NCBI RefSeq assembly: GCF_028476545.1
Contig: NW_026732030.1
Location: 372,001-436,000 of the forward strand
Source of the DNA: Physella acuta
Lineage: Eukaryota; Mollusca; Gastropoda; Physidae
Reading direction: 5' to 3'
DNA length: 64,000 nucleotides
Shown: piece by piece, positions 1-12,400 of the stretch
How positions within the stretch are numbered: position 1 is the first letter of the stretch
Layout: each line of letters starts with the position of its first letter
Made by a program: the position numbers and the translations under genes
The notes under the pieces: model-generated
Databases searched by the model: none
Told to the model about the DNA's origin: nothing
Seen by the model: the letters and a program-made list of their open reading frames with translations, nothing else

Positions 1-745
1 AGAAATGTCATAATGTAAATGTTCATATAATAAGGTATTTTAAAAACATTAAATAATTAAATGTGTATTCAAAACGCTGGAGACCATGTAACAAAATTGT
101 AATATTCTATTATTTATATTTTTATAACCAGCATATTTTCTGCTAAACTCTATCTCTCAAATCAATTTTTAAAATCTTGAATTGAACAAGGAATGAAAAT
201 TAAATTTTTTTAAAATTCCGAGTACATTTTTATGCCCAAAGTGGCTTAAGTTTATTTTTAAAATATGTAAAATTGTAAACACGTTTTAGATAGAAAAAAC
301 TGACAATCAATTATTAACGAAAAACCGTAAAAAAATACAAAAATGGGGAAAAAGTTTAATTTTTAACACAAACATGAGACATTGGTAATTTTGAGATATG
401 CTTTTTAATCAATGTATCCTAGTTGTATAGGTAAAAAAACATCACAAATTCGTGATTTTTATGTTTTATAATGTTTTTGAGATTGAAGTTTGAATAAAGT
501 TTATCTGTCAATCTGTCGTTGATGTTATATGATGAAGTCTTTAGTTTGAAATTCATCTAGAATATGTCCTGATGTTGAGAATATACAGGTGGGAGTCTGT
601 CCATTAGTCACCTGAGATGTTAAAACAAAAGTTTTGTTAGAAACTTAAAAAAAAATATCTTCAAGTTGTGGGTAAGAACTTTCACAGTAGTATGTAGTAT
701 GAAGTAATCTGGTTTAGTACAATAAATTATTCACAGTACACACAA
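1..745. other. AT-rich stretch with no gene seen
   Basis: No coding frame, splice pair or RNA gene can be supported here. The sequence is AT-rich with many short A and T runs, typical of intergenic DNA in the rest of the window. Confidence 0.6.
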
Positions 746-756
746 TATAACAAAGG

Positions 757-1170
757 GGGCAACACAACAGAGTGGACAACACAACACAGTAGGCAACACA
801 ACAGAGTGGACAACACAACAGAGTGGACAACAAAACAGAGTGGACAACACAACAGAGTGAACAACACAACAGAGTGGACAACACAACAGAGTGGACAACA
901 CAACAGAGTGGACAACACAACAGAGTGGACAACACAACACAGTAGGCAACACAACAGAGTGGACAACACAACAGAGTGGACAACAAAACAGAGTGGACAA
1001 CACAACACAGTGGGCAACACAACAGAGTGGACAACACAACAGAGTGGACAACACAACAGAGTGGACAACACAACAGAGTGGACAACACAACAGAGTGGAC
1101 AACACAACAGAGTGGACAACACAACAGAGTGGACAACACAAAAGAGTGGACAACACAACACAGTACACAA
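757..1170. repeat. 17-bp minisatellite
   Basis: About 24 head-to-tail copies of a 17-bp unit, GTGGACAACACAACAGA, with scattered single-base variants (for example AACACAGTAGGC in place of AACAGAGTGGAC). The unit has no stop codon on either strand and 17 is not a multiple of three, so all frames stay open. The long frames here are therefore artefacts of the repeat, not genes. Confidence 0.95.
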
Positions 1171-1344
1171 CACATGTGACAGTGCTGAACACTTTTTAAA
1201 ACAACACATTGTGGAAAGCACATCAGGCAGTGTTGAGGACAACAAACACCACTTAAGTTAACGCTGGACATTTTGGACACTTTAAATACCATGTGCTAAT
1301 AACAAGCTCTCTTATCATTCACTTGTCACTCAGTAAAAATAAAA

Positions 1345-1625
1345 TTTGGATGCCATGGTGGAGTGTACAACTTCTAAGCAGAAAGTCTCTAGTTTAAATC
1401 TTAGGCTTGAATTTTATCATGTTCCTAAGTCCACCCAGCTCAAGGGGGTACCTAACTCACATCACAGGAACTAAAGGCTGCTGTCCTGAGTCCACCCAGC
1501 TCAAGGAAGTACCTGACACATCACAGGAACTAAAGGCTGCTGGCCAAAGAGATGACCAAAATTTTTCCCTTCATTTACCCAGTTCAATAAGGCAGGTGAA
1601 CTCTACTGTATCTGCTCATAAACTT
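1345..1625 (+). mobile_element. Degenerate tRNA-derived SINE copy with a tandemly doubled body
   Basis: The body motif GTCCACCCAGCTC followed by GTACCT and a GGAACTAAAGGCTGCTG block occurs twice in tandem (about 1430-1485 and 1497-1545), then CATTTACCCAGTTC and GTGAACTCTACT. These blocks match the better preserved SINE at 37837-38103. The upstream 80 bases look like an eroded tRNA-like head. Old copy, no clear flanking duplication. Confidence 0.6.
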
Positions 1626-1693
1626 CTAGTATAATGTAAGAACATATAACATTTAAAAAAGCTTTTAAAAATGTGTATATTTTATGAAAAGAA

Positions 1694-1841
1694 TTAAGTT
1701 ATAAAATGTGACCTGCTAGGTGTGGATATTTGGCCATCAGATGAGGAAGTGACAGGCAGGCTGGAGGTTGAGCTAGTTCTACTACATGTCTCTTGAACTG
1801 CTCTAGCAGGTTTTTTGTGTACCCGCGGCAAGGGAACAACA
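1694..1841 (-). other. Candidate 3' terminal exon of the TTLL4-like gene
   Basis: On the minus strand a pyrimidine-rich acceptor ending CCAG at 1842-1845 leads into a stretch open in two frames. One frame is Ser/Thr-rich (SSTSSLPVTSSSDGQ) and ends in TAA at 1694-1696. The other contains NLLEQFKRHVVELAQ and is the one whose phase fits the donor at 3450. Base composition is less AT-rich than its surroundings. Human TTLL4 has a long Ser-rich tail, so a terminal exon here is reasonable, but joining and frame are not settled. Confidence 0.35.
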
Positions 1842-3449
1842 CTGGTTTCAGAAACAAAAGTTGAATTAAGAACATGTTACCAAGAAGTGGACACTGATCA
1901 CCTGTCTAAGATTTTTAGGTACAGCTGTGAAATCAAATGTATTTGTTAACAAAAGTAAATTATACTTTGTTTTATTCTATACAAATTTAAAAATTTGACA
2001 GAATATTTTAATTCTATGTCATAACCTGAAATGGTATTAGTTTATACAGTGCAAGAATTAAAATAAATTATTTATTTATTGGAAGTTTGTAAATATATAT
2101 GAAATTTTTTTTGTTTAATAATTTAAATATCATGTCAAGCTTGCAGTTTCTTAAAAATTTGCATTAGCAATGCTCTATGTTTTGAAAAAAAAACTAAGTT
2201 AAACTGTTAGCATCGTTAGATATCAAGAAGCCTAAAAATATTATTAGGTTGAATAATTTTCTCGTTGATGCTAAATTTCCAAATAGAACATGCACATTCC
2301 TTAACACATCAATACAACTGAGTTTAAAACAAAAGTAAATTATTGTTAATGAAAATTATAAACTAAACAACAGGAGATGATAAACTTGTGATAACATACA
2401 ATTTAAATTTTTAAATAACCCATGTTTCAACACAAAAAAAAGCACAATTAAAAAAAAATAATTTTTTTCTAGAGTTATGGAACAGTGGCTTGCCTTTTTC
2501 AAATGGGTTTTGATATCTAGAGTCATGCACAAGGGAAAATAAAAATTACAATTATCCCTTTGTTTTGATACAGATACAGGGTGAAACAGTGAGGAGTCTA
2601 AAATCTAAGGACACAAGCTAGCTTTCAATGCTTACTGATAGGTCAAAATATAAGTATGGAGAATTTATTCTTGACATGCTGGACAAGCTGCTGCATACAA
2701 GAAATGTTAGGTCAAACTCAACAGGGTTCAAAGGTTGAACAATAAATAGGAACAAAATCAATTTAACAAAAGAGTATCTCTTTTCTGTATATATGTACAT
2801 ATAGTTTAATTTTTATAAAGTTTATAAAAAAAACACACTTGGTAAAAATAATAAAAATTTAATAAACAATCACTTCTGAAGCATTTTTTGCTTCACTTAG
2901 TTTGTCTTCATTGCTGAAATCAAAGACAAGGGTACTTTAAGTTATTATATTGAATACTCAGTATTATTATGGCTAAATTATTTTTTAAATAGTTTCATTC
3001 TTCCTATTCCTTTTTAACTTTTGTAAAGAAAAACATGATGAACATAAAAAACTGCTCATGCAAATAATTGATAAATCTCTCAAGGTAAAACTTCTAATAT
3101 AATTTTGTGTGTGCTGAATTTGATCATTATTCAAATGTTCAGATGTTAAAAACTTCTGTCTTGCATGAGCTAAAATGTGTTGATCATACACAAAACAAAA
3201 AATGAAGACAAAAAAAGAAAAACAATGTTAGCTTTTTCGTAGTTAACATCGATATCATATATAATTAAAAAGCTCAATTGAATAGAATAGAACTTGTAAT
3301 TAGTGTAAAATGTTTCAATTGGGATGAAATCAATAAAGCTATAAAATTAAATCATTTCACTCCTTACACCTATATAGGGGCTCTTTTGTGATATTTTTTT
3401 TCTGTGCTGTGAAGAGAGATGTATGTAAAAATCTAGATTTGAAAATTAC

Positions 3450-6400
3450 CTTGTCTTAATGTTCTGTGATTTGGTGTCCGCTGATTTGACATGGTTAGCT
3501 ACAAATGAATGAGGGGGGGTCCACTGTGGATAAAAAAAAGGCTTTTAGAATACCCTCTTAGATGGTTTTTTTTTGTCAAATTTTAATTCATTAGCTGGAT
3601 ACATTTTTTAATTCTTTTAGATAATTTGATTTTAGCTTGGTATCTGATATTACTATTTTATCTTAGATGGTATTAACATGTGTTCACAGAAGAAGTGGGA
3701 GAGGACACATAAAATACCCACTCATAATATCTTCTGCATTATTATTTATTGAACTTGATGAAAGAAGTTCTATAATTTTAACATTCTAAATGTCACCTGA
3801 TGTCTGGGGTTTGTCGTTGGATTATGTAGATGAATGCTTTCATCACATAGTGACTGTAGTAACAAAATTCCTGGAACAAATAGGGATATAACACATAAAT
3901 AGTCCATTAACAAATAGTTGGAGAACAAATCTTTTTTTCATTTATAAAACATCATCAAGGTTTTTAGTTGATATACACAGTAACTGAAATGTAAAATGTT
4001 TAAAATCTCAGACAAAAGCCATACCTCTCTCTTCCATATGATTGTAACGTAAAACCCACTGATCCAGCAACAAATTATAATAGCGTGGCTGGTCAAAGAA
4101 TCGTAGATAGCGGTGTGTTTGGGGTGTAGGGAATAGTCTTTGGAAATTGCCTTTTCTGCTGTCTTCATCTATACTCTCACACAAAAGTCGTAGGTCATCA
4201 GGGGTTATAGTGTCAAGGATAGACTGCATGATTTCCTTGAAATAGGTTCAAAAGTGAAAACAATCATATCATTGCGTGTACACATTTTGCTTTAAAAACT
4301 TTGATCAACTTAAGGAATAAAACATATATAAAATTTGTAATAATAACTAATTTAAAAGTGGAATATAAATATGTCTTCTAATATAGAATGTTAAATGAAA
4401 CTTGTTTTAATCTAAAATATTTTTTCCGAAATAAACAGAAGTAGTAAAAATATATTAATTTAGAAAAAATATAACAATAAACAATACATCTCAATTATAT
4501 TACTCAAAAAAGAAACACGAACACATCAAAAAACATTTAAAAAATGCAACAAAAAGGAGTTGTAATTTATAAAAACTGCAACAAAATTGGAAATTCAACT
4601 CTACACATATACACACTTTATGCTGTTTGAGGACAAAACCTTCTACAATTGTATTCCTTGTCACTGAAAGCAGGTCTAATATATGAAGCTAAAGGCAATG
4701 GGAAACAAAGTTCATTCAGTTATTCAGGATTTAATTTTAAGCTATCAACTATTTTTAAAAAAAATGTTCAATTTAGAATTTCAAAATTTGATTAGATTGT
4801 GAGTCAAGAAAAGGTAAATTTGCGTAAATTTGGCTAATTCATTAACTCCTAAATTGAAGATTAAGGCTAACGGTGACAGGACAAATGATCTCAGGACAAA
4901 TGATCTCAGACAAAATATCTCACGGACAAATGATCTCAGGACAAATGATCTCAGGACAAATGATCTCAATGACAAATGATCTCACGGACAAAAGATACCG
5001 GGACAAAATATATCAGGACAAAAGATTTCATGGACAAATGATCTCAGACAAAATATCTCAGACAAAATATCTCACAGCAAAATTTTAAAAGTGTATTGGA
5101 TAATTTTAGTTGATCTGAACATTTTTAATTGACTGTCATATGGTTTTGTTTACTATGTTTAATATTGTTTATAGGCCTATATAATAATTGTAAGAAATGT
5201 TTGCCGTATAAATTTGACATATTGTACCAATCATTTAAAATTAAGATTACTAATACAGTATGCGAAGATTAAAGAAACTTTTTCGATAGACACCGTAGGT
5301 GGGCTTGACAAACATGAGACAATCCTACCAAGTCAGGTGGACGAATGTAGATCAAAGGGAATAAAATAACAATAAAGACACACCTTGGAATCAAGGTGGC
5401 CGCCCGCTTTGATGGCAGAGACCTGCCTTAAGGGAAAGATATCTGCCCTCCATGGACAATACACCTAGCATCCAAAGTCAATTTTTATGCGACGGTTACA
5501 CCTTAGTGATCAGGTGACAAATGCTTATTAAAACGACAGCGGTCATCGCGGAGCGAAGTTTGTCTTAGCGTACAAAAAAACATAGCAGTATTAGTGGTGA
5601 TTACTCTGCTAAGGCCTCTTTCGTTACCTCGCAGATAGGGTATAGGGCATTAGTTTCTAATGAATTTCTGTTTATAAAAGCCATAAGTAGAGTAGCAGGC
5701 AAAGAGATTTGGAAATGTCAAGTAAGAACATGTAGACTACAGCGAAAGTTCACACAATACATGATCACATAGTATTGGAAATGTGTGATCATAAAGATGT
5801 ACCTGCCAGCAATGTAACGTAAACTTTATTTTTTTTTTTGTTGATGATGCAGTAAAACAACATTTTAAAGTTACGAACCTGAAGAACCATTCACATTTGT
5901 TTGTTAAGTTTAACAAATTCATTTTATAACAATCAATTATTATGAGTAAAAAGAGTAAATAAAACCATATTGACAGTCAATTTAAAAAAAAGTTCAAATC
6001 AACTAAAATAATCGTACATACTATTAAAATTTTCCTGTGAGATATTTTGTCTGAGATATTTTGTCTGAGATCATTTGTCCATGATATATTTTGTCCTGGT
6101 ATCTTTTGTCCGTGAGATCATTTGTCCTTGAGATCATTTGTCCTGAGATCATTTGTCCTGAGATCATTTGTCCGTGAGATATTTTGTCTGAGATATTTTG
6201 TCTGAGATCATTTGTCCTGAGATCATTTGTCATGGAACCAGGCTAACATTATTACCAAGCAATGAACATAGCCTTTAATTAAAATGATAAAGAAGGACTA
6301 GAGGTGTGTCCTGAGAAAAGCATATTAAACCATTCCACAAACATAGCTTATGACATCCACAATAAAATTGTTGAGTCCACATTCATCCACTTTTATAAAA

Positions 6401-9400
6401 CAACCCCCAACTTCTCCACTCCCCTCCCTATAGCATGCTGTTTGACAACACAGATTTCATGACCTCTATTTCTGATTCCTTCATCACTAACCACAACAGT
6501 ACTAATTTTATAAATATAGATATTGTGATTTAATTACAGCTACAGTGGGTTTTTAAAACATACACACTCCTGTTTTTTTTAAATAGTTTTTGATATGCAT
6601 GTTGAATGTTTTCTGAATAGTTTTTGGTATGCATGTTGAATGTTTTCTGAATAGTTTTTTGTATGCATGTTGAATGTTTTCTGTTATGAAACTTTTTGTG
6701 CTGTTAAAGTTTTAAATGGCTTACACCCTTATCTAAACACATCAAAGGCCTTATTAATTAATACTGGCTTTGACTCTAACATTACCTACTATTACTACTG
6801 CATTAAATTTTTCAAATATATTCCTACATCAGCATCCAATTTTTAATCAGATCTGCTAGCTCTGTCTACGAGCACATACACACAAATTTGCACATTTATG
6901 AACAACTTATGTGAATATAAGCAGTATATTAAAAAAAGTCAATAGTATATAGTGTATTAATGCTAAGACAAAAGTAGTCACCTCATCCTGATGCTTCTGA
7001 CAGAAATAGGCATGCTTGGCCCGCTCATCAGGGGATAGTTGTGTCGTGAAGAGCCGCTTGTCCATACAAAATTTATTTGGAGGGTTGTAGCCACTGGTGT
7101 TTCAGAAAGATTATATTTTTCAATTTACTAGTTATTTTTTTATTAATACCTTTAATTTGAAAATATATCATTTGTAAGAAAATGTTTATGTTGTTAGAGA
7201 GTCAGATACATTATTTGTGAAAATTCTTTTTTTCATGTCTGTGTAATTTTAAACAAAAACAGCTTAAAGAAACAAAGAATAACCCAGTTCAACAGTCTCT
7301 GTTACAAAGTTGGACAACCCTGGTTTAAACCAACGCAAACTTTTATTTTCAGTCATCCCACCTGCTATCTGAAGAAACATTGCCTCTCAAATCTCTTTCA
7401 TCGGGTAATCTGTAGCCTGCTATGTTCATCAGATCCCGAATCATTCCACTTTTTACTGTGACGTCCAGTGGAGAGTTAGAGTGTAAGCTGGAAAGATATC
7501 AAAATAAGTTCAAAATGTTTAGCCGTAAAATGTTGTAACAGTAATCAAAGTGTTTAGAGTTACAGTGTTGTAACAGTAATCAAAGTGTTTAGAGTTGCAG
7601 TGTTGTAACAGTAATCAAAGTGTTTAGAGTTACAGTGTTGTAACAGTAATCAAAGTGTTAAGAGTTGCATTGTTGTAATAGTTATCAAAGTGTTTAGAGT
7701 TGCATTGTTGTCACAGTAATCAAAGTGTTTAGAGTTACAGTGTTGTAACAGTAATCAAAGTGTTTAGAGTTACAGTGTTGTAACAGTAATCAAAGTGTTT
7801 AGAGTTACAGTGTTGTAACAGTAATCAAAGTGTTTAGAGTTGCATTGTTGTAACAGTAATCAAAGTGTTTAGAGTTGCAGTGTTGTCACAGTAATCAAAG
7901 TGTTTAGAGTTACAGTGTTGTAACAGTAATCAAAGTGTTTAGAGTTGCAGTGTTGTCACAGTAATCAAAGTGTTAAGAGTTGCATTGTTGTAATAGTAAT
8001 CAAAGTGTTTAGAGTTACAGTGTTGTAACAGTAATCAAAGTGTTTAGAGTTACAGTGTTGTAACAGTAATCAAAGTGTTTAGAGTTGCAGTGCTTTTACA
8101 GTCATTCATGTATTTAGAATTAAAACATAATTGTATTAAAATATTTCTAATTTACAATGATAAAGCAGTAATCAAAGTGTTTAGAATTACAATGGGATAA
8201 CACTAATTAAAGTATTTAGAATTAAAACATTATAACTGTAATCAAAATATTTAGGATTAAAACATTTTAATGGTAATCAAAGTATTTAGAATTGCAATCA
8301 TAAGATTGTAATCATTTTGAAAACAAAATTACAATAGCAATACAGCAATTATTGATGGATGCCAATCTTTCCTGAAATGATTTCTTTATTTGTAATTCAA
8401 TGTTTCTTTTTTTTTATTGTGATGTGTTTAAACTTACTGTGTGCAACATAAGTTCTTCTACACTTGATAAGCTTCTAACAACACATAGTAAGTCTTTACC
8501 TTGGTGAGATGTTCACTTCCAGGATCCAAGGTTTGAGATTTTCATCTAACAATATGTCAAAGCCAAACAGCTCATGGCAGCAGTAGCGGTTGTGCGCATT
8601 GGCTTTTGTCATGCTGTTGATAGTTGAGTCACCACTGGGAAGATGATGGTGGAGTTTACAACATTAAAATGGTTGAAATTACATTGATACAACATTAAAA
8701 TGGTTGAAATTGCATTGATACAACATTAAAATGATTGAAATTACATTGATAAAACATTAAAATTGTTGAAATTAAAAGAATATGAATAAAAAACGTTGAA
8801 ATTACAGGAATGCAAAATTGAAATGGTTGAGATAACTATAAGAAGTTGCTGAAAGAGTGTGACTATAAAAGCTCAAAATGACTACTTCTTAAAAAAACAC
8901 AATTTCTCACAGTGCATGTCACATTACTTTGTCATAGTTACATAGTATGACAATGTAGTAATAAGTAAAAAAACAAAAAAAAAACCCCACATTTTTGTGT
9001 TCATCAAATATTTTGTTCTCATAATGGTTGGTAATCTGTTTATTCCTTTAAGAAAGTGAACACGTGTGAACGTTTACCCACATAAACTCCAGAAAAAAAT
9101 ATACCTTATAATAGTTTTGATAATAAGATCTCGAATGTTGTCCCAGATTATATTTGTGTTGATCCCAAGTTTCTTCATGTATTCCCACAATGACTTTAGA
9201 CTCCTTGAAAAATAAGTGTGATCAATTTATGCTATATATCATTGCATTTATTATAAATTTGTATTTCAAGCATCTACACAGTATCACTTTGAAGCATAAA
9301 AAAATTGTTAAAAATAAAATATTACGGTATTAACTCTTAACTGACGGAACAACAATTCCGAACATTCATTCGACTGGCCTGTGTTTCAGATGCAATGCTC

Positions 9401-12400
9401 TTAACATTGGATAATTTTCTGTTTGTTTACTTAATTCATTTGCCAAAATTAAGTGATTACTGGTATACAATGATCATTATTTGATTGATTTGTATTTGTA
9501 AGAAAAGATTTTTAAAGCTCTTGCAAAATTACATTTTTTAACAGTTCTGAATTCAGCTGGATGCATCTAACAGTTACATTAATGTGTAGAATTGTTGACA
9601 CAAAAATAAGTATATTATGATCTAATTCAAGATTTTTGTGGAAAAAAGAATGTATTTTTCCATATAAAAAAATAACTTATCAATTTTCCTGATTTGTATT
9701 TTTTCACTATGAAAAATTGTTCATAATTTGTTCTCGTCAAAAAATCAAGTGCATTTTCTTTCTTCAATAAATAAATCATTATAAAAATGAATATTCAATT
9801 AGCATTCAATTATGATTTTTTTTTTTAAATTTAATTGCATAGGTTTAAAGTTAACAGCCTACTAAAACGAGGGGAAGAAAATAAATCCAGCCAAACTGCA
9901 CAAACAATTCTGGACTTAAAAAGTTAATACAGAAAACTTTATTTTTTAACAATTCTATTAGTTATTTTTTTTTAAATTACTAAAAATATTTCTACCAGGA
10001 TATTTTTTTCAATATATATCTTTTACTTTGGGTTGCTTCCCATTTGCCAAAAGCCATTTACTTTCAACCATAAAAAGGAATCCGTGACCAAGTCAGTAAA
10101 CATCCCAGGGTCCACCCAGCTCTGATGGGTACCTTTCTAACATTAGGGAAAGTAAAGGTGGCTGGGCTAAGTGCTGACCACACCTTCCTTTCATACACCG
10201 AGGTCAAAAAACATATGAACTCTACTTCACCAGCCCAATGGATCGCTAGGTCTAAAGAGAGTTTTAACTTTTCTTTTAAAAAAGGAAGAAAAAAGACTAT
10301 TTAAACCTGTAACTTACCATTTATGGCCTTCACATAGGTTATTGTCTGAATTACTAAGATATTCAACATTTTTCTTGTTCACACTGTAGTTTGTCAAATG
10401 CATAAATCTGTTATTCAATGTCTTTGATGATGATGAGTATCTAGTAAAATCAAATACACATGATGAATCTTTGGACAACAACAAAAAACTATGTTAATTT
10501 TTTTTTTTACTTTTCAATACCTATCCTATTATAAGTATATAAATTATACATATCACAGTTAATACATTTCTAAAATAATAAGAAACAATTTTTTAATTCT
10601 TCTTTCATTAGTGTGAATCATGTCATTTTTATATTTTTATCATATAGGAAAGACTTACTTGCAGGAAGCAAATCGAGCTAAACCATCATCATACACATAC
10701 AGTCGTAGAGGGTCAAATGAGCTAACATAGACATATATTCTCATGTCAAACTTGCTGTCATTAATGAGGAATGGTCGATGTATGTATCTGAAAACGTAAT
10801 AGTTAATGATTCTACATCCATTTTTTAAATCAAAAACTGAAATTTTCTTTTATTCTTCAATCAGAAGTTTTACTTTAAACTGCTGTAAAATAGTTTCAAC
10901 AAGATTGCATTTAAATTTCAAATTATAAGTTACTTTTGAACAATGACTGGTCTCTTTCTTGGGATCTGAGACCACTTGCTTATAACTCTTATGCCAATAC
11001 CCCTTGCTGAAGCAGGCTGAAAGGAAGAAAAAGATTTTTTATTTACCAAAGTGTATGGTTCTCAAGAGCACATTGTGCTGGAGAATATTTACTATAAATT
11101 TGAATCAAGCAATATTGTAATAGATCAAAAGTTTATTTTCATCTCTACCATTCTTCACTTGTATTCAATAATTAAACAGTCTAGCTTAATCACATATTAC
11201 ACATAGAGATTATTAAAGCAGCGTTCAATAACTGTTGATAAATAAAGAGATAAGTTGCCAGATAAGAAAACTCCTGAAGAAGTCAAAGGCTATAAGATAA
11301 AGGACACAGTATAAACCTACTGGCTTGATGATCCACTTTTGTTTGCCTGTACTTTCTTCCCAGTGCCGCTTCAGCAACTTCAGGTCCCCAGGCAGCACAA
11401 AAGTTTGAGGGAAAAAACTGAACTCCTTTTTACCAAAGTGGGCCTGCATTCTAGAGAGATTTTTCCAGAGTCTGTCTTTACGCCCAATGTTGAATGAGCC
11501 AGGAAAATGATTTAGCTAGCAAAAGAAGTATTTACATTTAACTGCATTCGTATTTCACATTTTTAATCTTTTTAAGCTTTTCTAAAACAAATTTTATCAA
11601 TAAAAGTAAAATAGAGTTTTAGAGCAGTAAGTAACTAATAATACAAGTACTATTTGTTTTATGACAATGGCTTATGAAGCTAATATTTTTATGACCATTG
11701 TATTTATATATCCATTAGGACTTAATGAACAGATAACAGAAAAGCAAACTTTAGAATTGAAAGATATAAATCCTGTGTTCCACCTCCTAACCTCAGCATC
11801 CTGTTTTAATTTATCTTTTTATTTTTAATTTTACTTTTTGAGAGCAAGGAAAATGACAATCAAAGGTGCAATTATAAAGTCACCAGTTCACTATTTAAGA
11901 GTCTTCTTTTGAATGTCTTATATTACAAGAAAAATTTTCTTTAACAGGCTGTATAAGTATAAACTTATTAAAATGGTGTAGGCTATTATCACTGACCTTT
12001 TGATAATCTCTGAGCAGTTTAAAACATTGAGACTTCATGTGTTTACCAAAACAGCCCAACCAGTCAGAGTTTTCTAGCAATAAAACATAAAAGCCATAAA
12101 TATAATTGCAATTCTTTTAAAAATTGGTTTAGATATGACTTTATATTTTTATTTTCAAAATAATAAAACATTAAATGTATACAAGTTATCCTCTCCATTG
12201 TACATATGCAACTGCATGACAAATTAATCAACAAGCATCGCACCACCTTTTATGGATATTAGCAGTTTGATCAGGCGATGACCTGATTCTGAGCATTTAG
12301 TGGTAGCAAGCAAAAGCTGTTCTCAGCAAATGAATACTGCCTTATGTTGGTAATCAAATACTTCTGATCAATTCATTAAATGTTATGACTATAAAAATAA

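Noticed and set aside
714-1292. Long open frames on both strands
   Set aside because: They follow a 17-bp stop-free tandem unit in every frame; no gene signal.
1407-1634. 75-codon plus frame
   Set aside because: Lies in a SINE copy.
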